In this document: one piece after another, positions 8,002-15,881 of the stretch
Layout: each line of letters opens with the position of its first letter
Numbering within the stretch: the stretch's first letter is position 1
DNA from: an uncultured Prevotellaceae bacterium
Lineage (GTDB): Bacteria > Bacteroidota > Bacteroidia > Bacteroidales > Bacteroidaceae
DNA length: 64,000 bases
Assembly: GCA_937877605.1 (NCBI GenBank)
Contig: CALFJA010000076.1
Coordinates: 1-64,000 of the forward strand
Direction: 5' to 3'
Made by a program: the position numbers and the translations under genes
The notes under the pieces: model-generated
Databases searched by the model: none
The model's input: the letters and a program-made list of their open reading frames with translations, nothing else
What the model was told of the DNA's origin: nothing

Positions 8002-8370
8002 TTATATGTTTAGAAGATTTCTCACCACAAACCACACACAGAAACCAACGATGTAGAACCACACCACATATTTGTTCTCTGCCCAGTGTCTCACCCTCTG
8101 CTGCCACTCTCCTTTCAGGAAGAAACTTTCTAAGATGAGGACCAGCAGATAGGGACCCGCAAGAAGGAAGAACCAATTAAAGCGCAATGCGGCAAGCACA
8201 TCCCCCTGCAACAGGGCATGGGCGGCACGCTGGAAGCCGCAACCCGGACAACTCAGGCCTGTCAACAGCTTGATGGGGCACTTCGGCATCCACACGCTCT
8301 CGGCCGGGTCGACCAGCAGCAAGACTGCCAGTCCCACCAAGAAGAGCATACCGATGGCTATTCTTTTCAC
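8002..8370 (-). CDS. DUF2752 family membrane protein
   Basis: The 122-residue protein has three predicted membrane segments and the DUF2752 signature MPKCPIKLLTGLSCPGCGFQ, then RAAHALLQGD and RFNW. The CPxCG motif is the conserved core, and no activity is known. I take the GTG at 8370 as start because it gives the usual basic MKRIAIGM N-terminus 9 nt after the preceding stop; an ATG at 8349 is the alternative. It is the middle gene of the operon with the CD225- and TM2-domain proteins. Confidence 0.82.
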   Translation of the reverse strand: MKRIAIGMLFLVGLAVLLLVDPAESVWMPKCPIKLLTGLSCPGCGFQRAAHALLQGDVLAALRFNWFFLLAGPYLLVLILESFFLKGEWQQRVRHWAENKYVVWFYIVGFCVWFVVRNLLNI

Positions 8371-8379
8371 GCTGGCGGG

Positions 8380-8736
8380 CTAAAGGTTTCCGGAAAGTCC
8401 GGCAATGAAGGCAACGGCATAGATGCCAATGTAGATGACATACACCGCAAAGCCGACGGCAATACCTATCATACTCCACTTGTGCGCCTCGTTGGCAGCC
8501 ATCTGTGCAGCCTGATATTGCTTCATATAGTACAGGCTGTCGACATTCGAAGCCTTTATCACTGCTACGAGACCTAATGGCAGGCAGCAGCAGACTGTCG
8601 TGAAGATGGCCAGGACCAGATTGCTGTCGGGTTTCAGCGGAGGCATTTCCTGGCGCGGGGCGTCCTGCGGCTGGGTGGTATTGGCATCCTGCTGTACAGG
8701 CTGCGGTTGAGTGTTCTGCTCGTTATAATTGTCCAT
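8380..8736 (-). CDS. CD225/dispanin family protein
   Basis: The 118-residue protein has a Gln/Pro-rich soluble N-terminus of about 35 residues and then a CD225-like domain: PDSNLVLAIFTTVCCCLPLG (re-entrant helix with the Cys-Cys pair), IKASNVDSLYYMKQYQAAQ, NEAHKWS and a C-terminal transmembrane helix. This is the bacterial branch of the family that includes eukaryotic interferon-induced transmembrane proteins. The bacterial role is unknown. It leads the operon and is transcribed from a promoter embedded in a repeat (8768-8799). Confidence 0.85.
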   Translation of the reverse strand: MDNYNEQNTQPQPVQQDANTTQPQDAPRQEMPPLKPDSNLVLAIFTTVCCCLPLGLVAVIKASNVDSLYYMKQYQAAQMAANEAHKWSMIGIAVGFAVYVIYIGIYAVAFIAGLSGNL

Positions 8737-8767
8737 TTCAGCTTATATGTTGTGTCTTTTCTCTTGG

Positions 8768-8799
8768 CAAAGATACGATTAAGCGAGCGAAAAGCAAAA
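8768..8799 (-). promoter_or_regulatory. Promoter of the dispanin operon, inside a dispersed repeat
   Basis: On the minus strand TTTG (8798-8795) and TATCTTTG (8775-8768) are separated by 19 nt, the usual spacing for a Bacteroidetes promoter. The same block, with the same 19-nt spacing, stands before the gene starting at 20591. Confidence 0.7.
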
Positions 8800-8942
8800 T
8801 AAACACTTTGTTTTTCCGAGTGTGAGTATCTTCAACGCCAGTTAGAGATACGATTAAACACTCGGCATAAAAGTTTTGTTTTTCCGAGCGTGAGTATCTT
8901 CAACGCCAGTTAGAGATACGATTAAGCGAGCGAAAAACAAAA
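8768..8942. repeat. Tandem direct repeats of 75 and 68 bp upstream of the dispanin operon
   Basis: AGATACGATTAA recurs at 8771, 8846 and 8914, each within a longer unit containing CGAAAA(G/A)CAAAA, TTTGTTTTTCCGAG and GAGTATCTTCAACGCCAGTT. Only the gene-proximal unit keeps an intact TAnnTTTG box on the minus strand; in the others it reads TATCTCTA. This looks like a duplicated promoter region whose distal copies have decayed. Confidence 0.75.
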
Positions 8943-9020
8943 ATTAAAGGCTTGGTTTTTCATACCATCCCAAAGGGAACTGGGAAGGGTGTGACGCACG
9001 ATGGATTCGACCCGATTTTC

Positions 9021-9104
9021 AAAAGAGGCCCAAACGCAGTGCATTTGAGCCCCAGATGCAACACGAAAGAGCCCCAAACGGAATGCGTTTGGGGCTCTTT
9101 CGGA
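9021..9104. repeat. Dispersed palindromic repeat, copy A
   Basis: This intergenic copy contains GAGGCCCAAACGCAGTGCA and a 17-bp perfect stem: CGAAAGAGCCCCAAACG (9064-9080), loop GAATG, CGTTTGGGGCTCTTTCG (9086-9102). It lacks a T tract, so it is not a standard terminator. Six related copies occur elsewhere in the window. Apart from these repeats, the 414 bp between 8737 and 9150 show no gene. Confidence 0.85.
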
Positions 9105-9150
9105 AAGGGGTTGTAACAAACTGGTTGTCAGAATGTTGCAAAAGCAGGGG

Positions 9151-9924
9151 TCAAATACAGGTATAACCTCCGTCTACTGCGATGCTGACGCCGTTGACAT
9201 AGGTGGATGCCGGCGATGAGAGGAAGATGGCTGTAGAGTCCAACTCGCCCTCCTTGCCATAGCGTTCCATGGGGATGGCACCCTTGGCGTACTCGCGGAA
9301 CCAGTCAGTGTCGAGCGTATCCTTCGTCAACGGTGTCCAGAAGTAGCCCGGGCAAATGGCGTTGACGGTGATGCCATGCTTACCCCACTCTGCCGCCAGT
9401 GCCCGCGTGAGGTTCACCACGCCGCCCTTGGCAGCATGATAGGGCGATGCCGGAGCAATCTTGTTGCCAACAAGGCCGTACATGGAGGCAATGTTGATGA
9501 TGCGGCCGTACTGCGCTGGTATCATAGCTTGCTTGGCAACGGCACGCGCCACCTTGAAAGTGCCGAAGAGATCGATTTTCATTTCGTGGTCGAACTGCTC
9601 GTCGGTGATATCCTCGGCAGGAGCAACCGCGCCCGTGCCCGCATTATTTATAAGGATGTCTATACGGCCGAAGTGCTTCATCACCTGTGCAACGGTGTCG
9701 TCAACCATCTGCGTATCGGTGATGTCACAGCGGATGGGAAGCACTTCCACGCCAAATTCGGCACGGAGTCCGGCAGCCACCTCTTCCAGTTTTTCCATAC
9801 GGCGGGCAATCGGAACGATGGCACATCCCTGGTTGGCAAGTGCCCGTGCCATTTGCACTCCAAGGCCGCCGGAGCATCCGGTGACAACTGCCACCTGGCC
9901 GCTCAAGTCAAAATAGTTTTTCAT
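9151..9924 (-). CDS. Short-chain dehydrogenase/reductase (gluconate 5-dehydrogenase-like)
   Basis: The 257-residue cytoplasmic oxidoreductase has a classical SDR fold: the NAD(P)-binding TGCSGGLG motif near residue 15, NNAG at about 92, a catalytic Ser in INIASMYG, YHAAK as the Tyr-Lys pair, and the C-terminal VDGGYTCI. Overall it most resembles gluconate 5-dehydrogenase and 2-deoxy-gluconate 3-dehydrogenase (KduD) enzymes of sugar-acid metabolism, but the substrate cannot be read from sequence. It appears monocistronic. The next gene upstream diverges. Confidence 0.88.
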   Translation of the reverse strand: MKNYFDLSGQVAVVTGCSGGLGVQMARALANQGCAIVPIARRMEKLEEVAAGLRAEFGVEVLPIRCDITDTQMVDDTVAQVMKHFGRIDILINNAGTGAVAPAEDITDEQFDHEMKIDLFGTFKVARAVAKQAMIPAQYGRIINIASMYGLVGNKIAPASPYHAAKGGVVNLTRALAAEWGKHGITVNAICPGYFWTPLTKDTLDTDWFREYAKGAIPMERYGKEGELDSTAIFLSSPASTYVNGVSIAVDGGYTCI

Positions 9925-10120
9925 AGGATTGAAGTTTTATTGGTTAAGAGAGTTGTTTTCACTATCCAAATGTAGCCTTTTCCACTTAACCGCCAAAGAT
10001 TTTCGCAGGAATTAACATAAATTTCAACGATTCGTGAAATGTAACAGGATTGTAATACGCTTTTGTGTGGCACCAGAGCGGATTGCGGTATTTTTGCCAC
10101 AACATTCAACCTCAACAACA

Positions 10121-11857
10121 ATGACTATCTCACACGAATTCCTTTCCATTGCGTTCCGCCTCCTTGGGTCGCTCGCCATGCTCATGTTCGGCATGAAACT
10201 GATGAGCGAAACCCTGCAGAAGATGGCAGGTCCGCAACTGCGCCACATCCTGGGAGCCATGACCACCAACCGATTTACGGGCGTGCTGACCGGCCTGCTG
10301 GTGACAGCCGCCGTACAGTCGTCCACCGCAACCACCGTGATGACCGTCTCTTTCGTCAACGCCAGCCTGCTGACGCTGGCCCAGGCCATCAGTGTCATCA
10401 TGGGAGCCAACATCGGTACCACGCTGACGGCATGGATCATGTCGGCCGGATTCTCCTTCAACATCACCAATTTCGTATGGCCCGCCTTCCTCGTCGGCAT
10501 CTTCCTGATCTACCGGCAGGGCAAGGAAAACATCGGAATGTTCCTCTTCGGCATCTCGTTCATGTTCCTGGGACTGGGCACCCTGCGCCAGACCGGCATC
10601 GACATGAACATGGGTGAGAATCCAGCCGTACTGGCTTTCTTCGCCCATTTCGACCCCAACAGTTTCACCACTACCCTGCTCTTTCTCCTCATCGGAGGGG
10701 TGCTCACCATGTGCGTGCAGTCGTCGGCAGCCGTGATAGCCATCACCATGATACTCTGCTCGAGCGGAGCCATGCCCATCTATCAGGGTATCGCACTGGT
10801 ACTGGGCGAGAACATCGGAACGACCGTCACCTCCAATCTGGCCGCACTTACCGCAAACACACAGGCAAGAAGGGCCGCCTTCGCCCACATTTTCTTCAAC
10901 CTGTTCGGCGTGTGTTGGGTACTCATTGTTTTCCATCCGTTCATCAACATGGTATGCTCGCTGGTGGGATTCGACATCACGCTCCAGAAAGAGACCGCAA
11001 CGCCCGAAGCCTTCATGGCAAACGCCGCCAAGCTGAGTTTCGTGCTGGCCGCCTTCCACACCTGCTTCAACCTCATCAACACCGGCGTGCTCGTCTGGTT
11101 CATCCCACAGATTGAGCGAATCGTTTGCCGGGTTATCAAGGGTAAGGGCAGGAAAGCCGGCAACGAGGAGGACGACCACGAGCCCGAACGGCTGAAATAC
11201 ATTGAGAGCGGCCTGATGAAGACACCGGAAATAGCCGTGATGCAGGCCCGCAAGGAAGTGGCACTGTTTGCCAGCCGCGTGGAGCGCATGTTCGAAATGG
11301 TGAAGAACCTGGTCCACGAAGCAGACAAGGAACAGTTTGCCACGCTGTTCAGCCGGATTGAAAAGTACGAAGGCATCACCGATAACATGGAGGCAGAGAT
11401 TGCCACCTACCTCGAACAAGTAGGCGATGCGCACCTCTCGGACGAAACAAAGGCCAACATACGGGCCATGATGCGCGAGGTGAGCGAGCTGGAGAGCATC
11501 GGCGACTCCTGCTATAACATGGCACGCACCTGCCGGAGAAAATACGAAATGAATGTGGAGTTTACCCCCGTCCAACTGCAAAACATCGACGAGATGCAGG
11601 CTCTCGGCACACAGGCTCTCCAGGAAATGAGCCACTGCCTGACCGCAAGAAGGGAAGACATTGACTTCAAGCGCACGCTGGCGCTGGAGAACGACATCAA
11701 CCAACTGCGGTCGGAACTGCGCGAACAGAACATTGTCGATGTGAACGAGCACCGCTATTCCTATGCCTGCGGCAGCATCTACTTCGACCTGATCGGCGAA
11801 TGTGAGCGCATGTGCGACTACATTCTCAATGTGACCGAGGCCCGACTGGGCATCTGA
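10121..11857 (+). CDS. Na/Pi cotransporter family protein with PhoU-like C-terminus
   Basis: The 578-residue inner-membrane protein has two Na/Pi-cotransporter (NptA/PF02690) repeats with the QSSTATT and QSSAAVIA motifs that line the transport site, about 8-9 membrane segments, then from about residue 370 a cytoplasmic helical domain like PhoU. It should take up phosphate with sodium; the PhoU-like part may regulate it. The ATG at 10121 was chosen because a TATTTTTG box at 10089-10096 rules out the longer start. Phosphate-linked genes nearby (porin at 15.9 kb, pyrophosphatase at 17 kb) fit a Pi/PPi theme. Confidence 0.9.
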   Translation: MTISHEFLSIAFRLLGSLAMLMFGMKLMSETLQKMAGPQLRHILGAMTTNRFTGVLTGLLVTAAVQSSTATTVMTVSFVNASLLTLAQAISVIMGANIGTTLTAWIMSAGFSFNITNFVWPAFLVGIFLIYRQGKENIGMFLFGISFMFLGLGTLRQTGIDMNMGENPAVLAFFAHFDPNSFTTTLLFLLIGGVLTMCVQSSAAVIAITMILCSSGAMPIYQGIALVLGENIGTTVTSNLAALTANTQARRAAFAHIFFNLFGVCWVLIVFHPFINMVCSLVGFDITLQKETATPEAFMANAAKLSFVLAAFHTCFNLINTGVLVWFIPQIERIVCRVIKGKGRKAGNEEDDHEPERLKYIESGLMKTPEIAVMQARKEVALFASRVERMFEMVKNLVHEADKEQFATLFSRIEKYEGITDNMEAEIATYLEQVGDAHLSDETKANIRAMMREVSELESIGDSCYNMARTCRRKYEMNVEFTPVQLQNIDEMQALGTQALQEMSHCLTARREDIDFKRTLALENDINQLRSELREQNIVDVNEHRYSYACGSIYFDLIGECERMCDYILNVTEARLGI

Positions 11858-11914
11858 AGGCAGGCTCCCATACCGGAAAACAAGATGAACAGCAATACAG
11901 TCTAACCCAAAACA

Positions 11915-12358
11915 ATGAACAAGATGAAAAAGAAAAGCATTTTCCTCATGAGCCTTCTCCTTGGCCTTGCAGCGGCAACGACCGTTGCCTGCAGCAGCGA
12001 CGACGAACTGAACGCCCCACCTGCCGTGGCAGCAACCTTCGAACTGATGTACCCGGGCATTGTTCCCCAATGGGAATTTGAGCAGAACATGTGGAATGCC
12101 GAGTTCCGCAAGGACAGCAGGGAAATGGAAGCCTGGTTCCAGACGGACGGCACCTGGGTGATGACCGAGACCGACATTGCCGTGACCGAGCTGCCCGCAG
12201 CCGTCGTGGCAGCCGTCAACGCCAACTATCCCGACTACGCTATCGACGATGCAGAATGGGTGGAAACACCCCTGCAGGATTATTTTGAGGTTGAACTGGA
12301 CAGGAAAGGGCAACCCGATGTCCATCTGAAAATCACTGAAGAGGGCGTTATCCTTTAA
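11915..12358 (+). CDS. PepSY-like (DUF2874-type) lipoprotein
   Basis: The 147-residue protein has a lipoprotein signal (lipobox around VACSS, Cys near residue 27) and then one putative PepSY-like/BLIP-like domain with repeating F-x-x-x-YPG-x-x-x-W and ANYPDYAIDDAEW motifs, as in secreted Bacteroidales proteins with tandem PepSY-like repeats. Its function is unknown. It lies 57 nt after the Na/Pi gene and 22 nt before the response regulator, which has its own promoter, so it may share a transcript with the transporter. Confidence 0.75.
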   Translation: MNKMKKKSIFLMSLLLGLAAATTVACSSDDELNAPPAVAATFELMYPGIVPQWEFEQNMWNAEFRKDSREMEAWFQTDGTWVMTETDIAVTELPAAVVAAVNANYPDYAIDDAEWVETPLQDYFEVELDRKGQPDVHLKITEEGVIL

Positions 12359-12367
12359 AAAATTTTG

Positions 12368-12375
12368 TATCTTTG
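12368..12375 (+). promoter_or_regulatory. -7 box of the two-component operon, leaderless layout
   Basis: TATCTTTG ends 5 nt before the ATG at 12381, directly after the stop of the preceding gene. The transcript would start at or within a base or two of the start codon. No clear -33 element is visible at 19-23 nt upstream. Confidence 0.55.
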
Positions 12376-12380
12376 CACTT

Positions 12381-13106
12381 ATGACAAGGCAAACAAAGAT
12401 ACTCGTAGTCGACGACGAGCAGGATTTATGTGAAATCTTGCTCGTCAATCTTAGCACAAAGGGCTATCAGGTGATTGCCGCCCACTCGGCCGAGGAGGCG
12501 CTGGAGAAAGACATTTCCGGCGTAGACCTCATCCTGCTGGATGTGATGATGGGCGGTATGTCGGGCTTTGAGATGGCCAAGTTGCTGAAAGGCAAGCAGG
12601 AAACGGCAGCCATCCCCATCGTATTCCTCACTGCCCGCGATGCCGAGAGCGACACGCTGGAAGGGTTCGACCTGGGCGCCGACGACTACATAGCCAAGCC
12701 CTTCTCCATCAAGGAAGTGCTAGCCAGGGTGCGTGCCGTGCTGAACAGGACGGCCGGCGAAGCCAGAAAACAGCTGCAAGGGGTACTGGCCTTTGGGCGA
12801 CTCAGTGTCGATTGCGACAAGAAGACGGCAATGCTCGACGGCAAGGACATCTACCTGACCAAGACGGAGCTGGAACTGCTGCTGCTCTTCCTGAACAACG
12901 AGCAGGCGGTTTTCTCGCGGCAGGAACTCATGAAGAGGGTATGGCCGCAGGGAGTGATTGTCACCGACCGCACCATCGATGTGAACATTACCCGCCTGAG
13001 AAAGAAAATCGGTGTCTACGCCCAGTGCATCGTCACCCGGCAAGGCTATGGCTATGGGTTCGACCGAAGCCAACTTAAAGAACAAACACATGAAGAAACT
13101 TACTGA
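12381..13106 (+). CDS. OmpR-family response regulator
   Basis: The 241-residue cytoplasmic protein has a receiver domain at residues 1-120, with acidic pocket VVDDEQD, phospho-acceptor Asp54 in LILLDVMMGG and the conserved Lys in AKPFS. A C-terminal winged-helix DNA-binding domain follows (VFSRQELMKRVWP, DRTIDVNITRLRKKIG, RQGYGYGF). It overlaps its partner histidine kinase by 17 nt, so the two are translationally coupled. It resembles Bacteroides RprY in architecture, but orthology is not certain. Target genes are unknown; the neighbouring phosphate genes are possible candidates only by position. Confidence 0.93.
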   Translation: MTRQTKILVVDDEQDLCEILLVNLSTKGYQVIAAHSAEEALEKDISGVDLILLDVMMGGMSGFEMAKLLKGKQETAAIPIVFLTARDAESDTLEGFDLGADDYIAKPFSIKEVLARVRAVLNRTAGEARKQLQGVLAFGRLSVDCDKKTAMLDGKDIYLTKTELELLLLFLNNEQAVFSRQELMKRVWPQGVIVTDRTIDVNITRLRKKIGVYAQCIVTRQGYGYGFDRSQLKEQTHEETY

Positions 13107-14010
13107 AGGGCAGAAGATGTTCATCAATGTCATGGCCATCTTCATTGTCTATGGCATCCTGTTCATCCTCTTCGAGGACTTCGACCGCTATAAGTTCCAG
13201 CCACTGAAAGACCCGTTCGACTGGCATCTGCTGTGGTTTTCAATCGCCATCTGGGGCACGCTTGCCTTCGTACTGCACCGCTATTCAAGACGAATGGACC
13301 AGCGCATCAGCCGCGAACAGGCCGAAAAGGAGAGCCAAATGCGCCGCGAACTGACGCAAAACATCTCGCACGAACTGAAAACGCCGGTGGCAAGTATCAT
13401 GGGCTACACCGAGACACTGCTCGAAAACAACGACCTGCCGGCGGAAATGCAACGCCAGTTCATAGCCAAGTGCCATGCCCAAACGCAGCGGCTGAGCCAT
13501 CTGCTGCAGGACATTTCCACGCTGAACCGCATGGACTATGCCGCCAACATGCTCGATATCGGGACGCTGAATGTCGCAGACATCATTAAAGAGGTAATTG
13601 CCGAGTCGACGCTCAAACTGCAACAAAAGGGGATGACCGTCAGACTCGACCTGCCGGAGGACATTACCATCCAAGGGAATGCCTCGCTCATCTACAGCAT
13701 CTTCCGCAATCTGGTGGACAATGCGCTGAACTATGCCGGTGAGGGAACATCCCTGAAAATCAGTGCACAGGAACTGATTAGATACTGGAAGTTCACCGTA
13801 GGCGACAATGGCGTGGGTGTCCCGCAGGAACACCTGAGCCGGCTCTTCGAGCGTTTCTATCGCGTAGACAAGGGCAGAAGCCGCGAGATGGGCGGCACGG
13901 GACTGGGACTGGCCATCGTGAAGAATGCCGTGCAGGTGCACGGCGGCAGGATTACGGCAAGCAAGCCCAAGGAAGGCGGACTACAGTTCTGTTTCACCCT
14001 GAAGAAATAA
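13090..14010 (+). CDS. Membrane sensor histidine kinase
   Basis: The 306-residue inner-membrane kinase has two N-terminal transmembrane helices (MFINVMAIFIVYGILFILF and LLWFSIAIWGTLAFVLH) separated by only about 25 residues, so there is little periplasmic sensor. The dimerisation helix carries His94 (NISHELKTP). ATP-binding boxes are N (NLVDNALNYAG), G1 (GDNGVGVP) and G2 (GGTGLGLAIVK). The ATG at 13090 lies inside the end of the response-regulator gene. It should phosphorylate Asp54 of that protein. The stimulus is unknown; the short loop suggests sensing in the membrane or from a partner protein. Confidence 0.93.
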   Translation: MKKLTEGQKMFINVMAIFIVYGILFILFEDFDRYKFQPLKDPFDWHLLWFSIAIWGTLAFVLHRYSRRMDQRISREQAEKESQMRRELTQNISHELKTPVASIMGYTETLLENNDLPAEMQRQFIAKCHAQTQRLSHLLQDISTLNRMDYAANMLDIGTLNVADIIKEVIAESTLKLQQKGMTVRLDLPEDITIQGNASLIYSIFRNLVDNALNYAGEGTSLKISAQELIRYWKFTVGDNGVGVPQEHLSRLFERFYRVDKGRSREMGGTGLGLAIVKNAVQVHGGRITASKPKEGGLQFCFTLKK

Positions 14011-14066
14011 AGGATATTTTTGTAACAAGATTTTACCAAACCGATTTTTAGTTTCCTTGCGAGAAT

Positions 14067-14096
14067 GGTGATGGCCGGCGGCTGTCGCCATTTTTT
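14067..14096 (+). terminator. Intrinsic terminator of the two-component operon
   Basis: The stem is GGTGA/TCGCC extended by GCC/GGC around a short loop, followed by TTTTTT at 14091-14096. It lies 57 nt downstream of the kinase stop. Confidence 0.6.
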
Positions 14097-14163
14097 GTTA
14101 AGCCGTTGTCAACCAGCACTTTGCAGAAATTGCACACCAACTGTCCCTTGTGCGGTTTCCGTT

Positions 14164-14242
14164 TGAGGCCCAAACGCAATGCAACTGAGCCCCAAACGGA
14201 CGGCGAACGGGGCCCAAACACAATGCATTTGGGGCTCTTTTG
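14164..14242. repeat. Dispersed palindromic repeat, copy B
   Basis: The copy contains GAGGCCCAAACGCAATGCA, GAGCCCCAAACGG and the closing CATTTGGGGCTCTTTTG. Next to it, ATTGCACAC at about 14137 matches a motif that flanks copies C and F. It lies between the terminator of the kinase operon and the promoter of the methyltransferase gene. Confidence 0.8.
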
Positions 14243-14307
14243 AAAAACGACTGTTTTGAACCCGGAAATTGACAAAAATGTTTACCTTTGCCGAAAATTC
14301 CAGCAAT

Positions 14308-15759
14308 ATGACACGAAAGAAGAAAGCCCTGCCCCTGTTTGAACACATCACCATCACCGACATCGCCGCCGAAGGCAAGTCGCTGGTGCGCATCCCCGTG
14401 CCGGCGCACGACGGCCTGCCAGGAAGTCAGCTCGTAGTGTTCGTCCCCTTCTGCGTTCCCGGCGATGTGGTGGACATCCAAATAAGGAAAAAGAAGCACA
14501 GCTATGCCGAGGGAGAGGTGGTGCGCTTCCACCAGCTGAGCCCCGTCAGGGCCGTTCCGCCCTGCAAGCATTTCGGAATCTGCGGCGGATGCAAGTGGCA
14601 GAACCTGCCCTATGAGGAGCAGCTCAAGGCCAAGCAGCAACAGGTGTACGACCAGCTGACCCGCATCGGAAAGGTGGAACTGCCGGAATTCCGCCCCATC
14701 ATGGGCTCACAGAAAATCTACGAATACCGTAACAAGCTGGACTTCGGCTGCAGCAACCGCCGATGGCTCACGAAAGAGGAAATTGGCAACGGCGAGCAAG
14801 GTATCGAAAACCGCAATGGAATAGGCTTCCACATCACCGGAGCGTTCGACAAAATCTACCCCATCGAGAAGTGCTGGCTCATGGACGACCTGCAAAACCA
14901 AATCAGGAACGAAATCTTCCGCTATGCCACCGGGCAGGAAATGACCTTCTTCGACCTGAAACAACAACACGGACTCCTCAGAGATGTCATGGTGCGCAAC
15001 TCCAATACGGGCGAATGGCTGGTCCTGATTCAGTTCCATTTCGACCAGGAAGGTGACGAGGAAAAGGCACTAAAACTACTTGAACATATCGCATACAAAT
15101 ATCAGAAAATCACAGCATTACTCTATGTAAACAACCAAAAGTGCAACGATACATTCAACGATTTGGAACTGAAAGTGTTCAAGGGCAACGACCATATCTA
15201 TGAAACCATGGGCGACCTCCGGTTCAAGGTCGGTGCGAAAAGCTTCTACCAGACCAACACCGACCAGGCTTACCACCTCTATTGCGTGGCCCGCGACTTT
15301 GCCAAACTCACCGGCAACGAACTCGTCTACGACCTCTACACAGGCACAGGCACCATCGCCAACTTCGTGGCCGGCAAGGCCCGGCAGGTCGTGGGGATTG
15401 AATATGTGCCCGAAGCCATTGAGGATGCCAAGATAAATTCCCAACTCAACCACATCGACAACACCATGTTCTACGCCGGAGACATGAAAGACATCCTCTC
15501 CGATGAGTTCATTGCGGAGCATGGCCGGCCCGATGTCATCATCACCGACCCACCCCGTGCCGGTATGCATCCCGATGTGGTGCAGACCATCCTCCGCGCA
15601 ATGCCCGACAGAATTGTCTATGTCAGTTGCAACCCTGCCACCCAGGCTCGCGACCTCTCCCTGCTGGACGAGGCCTACAAGGTCACCGCCGTACAACCGG
15701 TCGATATGTTCCCGCACACGCCACATGTGGAAAATGTTGTACAACTGGAAAGGAGGTAA
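14308..15759 (+). CDS. rlmD: 23S rRNA (uracil-5-)-methyltransferase, RlmD/RumA type
   Basis: The 483-residue SAM-dependent enzyme methylates C5 of a uridine in RNA. An N-terminal TRAM-like domain is followed by the Fe-S cysteine cluster CKHFGICGGCKWQ near residue 85, then the SAM-binding fold (VYDLYTGTGTIANF), DPPRAG, and the catalytic Cys near residue 440 in VYVSCNPATQARDL. An ATG at 14308 follows a TACCTTTG box at 14283-14290, so earlier ATGs are excluded. Whether it modifies U1939, U747 or both (RlmCD) cannot be decided from sequence. Confidence 0.9.
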   Translation: MTRKKKALPLFEHITITDIAAEGKSLVRIPVPAHDGLPGSQLVVFVPFCVPGDVVDIQIRKKKHSYAEGEVVRFHQLSPVRAVPPCKHFGICGGCKWQNLPYEEQLKAKQQQVYDQLTRIGKVELPEFRPIMGSQKIYEYRNKLDFGCSNRRWLTKEEIGNGEQGIENRNGIGFHITGAFDKIYPIEKCWLMDDLQNQIRNEIFRYATGQEMTFFDLKQQHGLLRDVMVRNSNTGEWLVLIQFHFDQEGDEEKALKLLEHIAYKYQKITALLYVNNQKCNDTFNDLELKVFKGNDHIYETMGDLRFKVGAKSFYQTNTDQAYHLYCVARDFAKLTGNELVYDLYTGTGTIANFVAGKARQVVGIEYVPEAIEDAKINSQLNHIDNTMFYAGDMKDILSDEFIAEHGRPDVIITDPPRAGMHPDVVQTILRAMPDRIVYVSCNPATQARDLSLLDEAYKVTAVQPVDMFPHTPHVENVVQLERR

Positions 15760-15840
15760 TACACCATCCCGCCACACCTCCATCCAATCCGCCGCCAAGA
15801 AAAAGTCTGCTAAATTTGCACTTAATTAAATTATTTAATT

Positions 15841-15848
15841 TAACTTTG
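15841..15848 (+). promoter_or_regulatory. Promoter of the phosphate-selective-type porin gene
   Basis: TAACTTTG at 15841-15848 with TTTG at 15815-15818 (22-nt spacing) lies 33 nt before the ATG at 15882. The closely following pyrophosphatase gene may be read from it too. Confidence 0.65.
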
Positions 15849-15881
15849 CACGGATTTTATAAAGAACAGATTATTAGGACT

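Noticed and set aside
8768..8980. Possible CRISPR array from evenly repeated blocks
   Set aside because: Only two to three units of 68-75 bp, with no constant spacer length and no cas genes; explained better as duplicated promoter DNA.
8914..9119. Small minus-strand open frame over repeat copy A (PNAFRLGLF-like)
   Set aside because: Equivalent frames appear at other repeat copies; they are translations of the dispersed palindrome.
10130..12457. Long minus-strand open frame (775 codons) opposite the Na/Pi transporter gene
   Set aside because: It is His/Cys-rich, antisense to a well-supported transporter and lipoprotein gene, and arises from codon bias.
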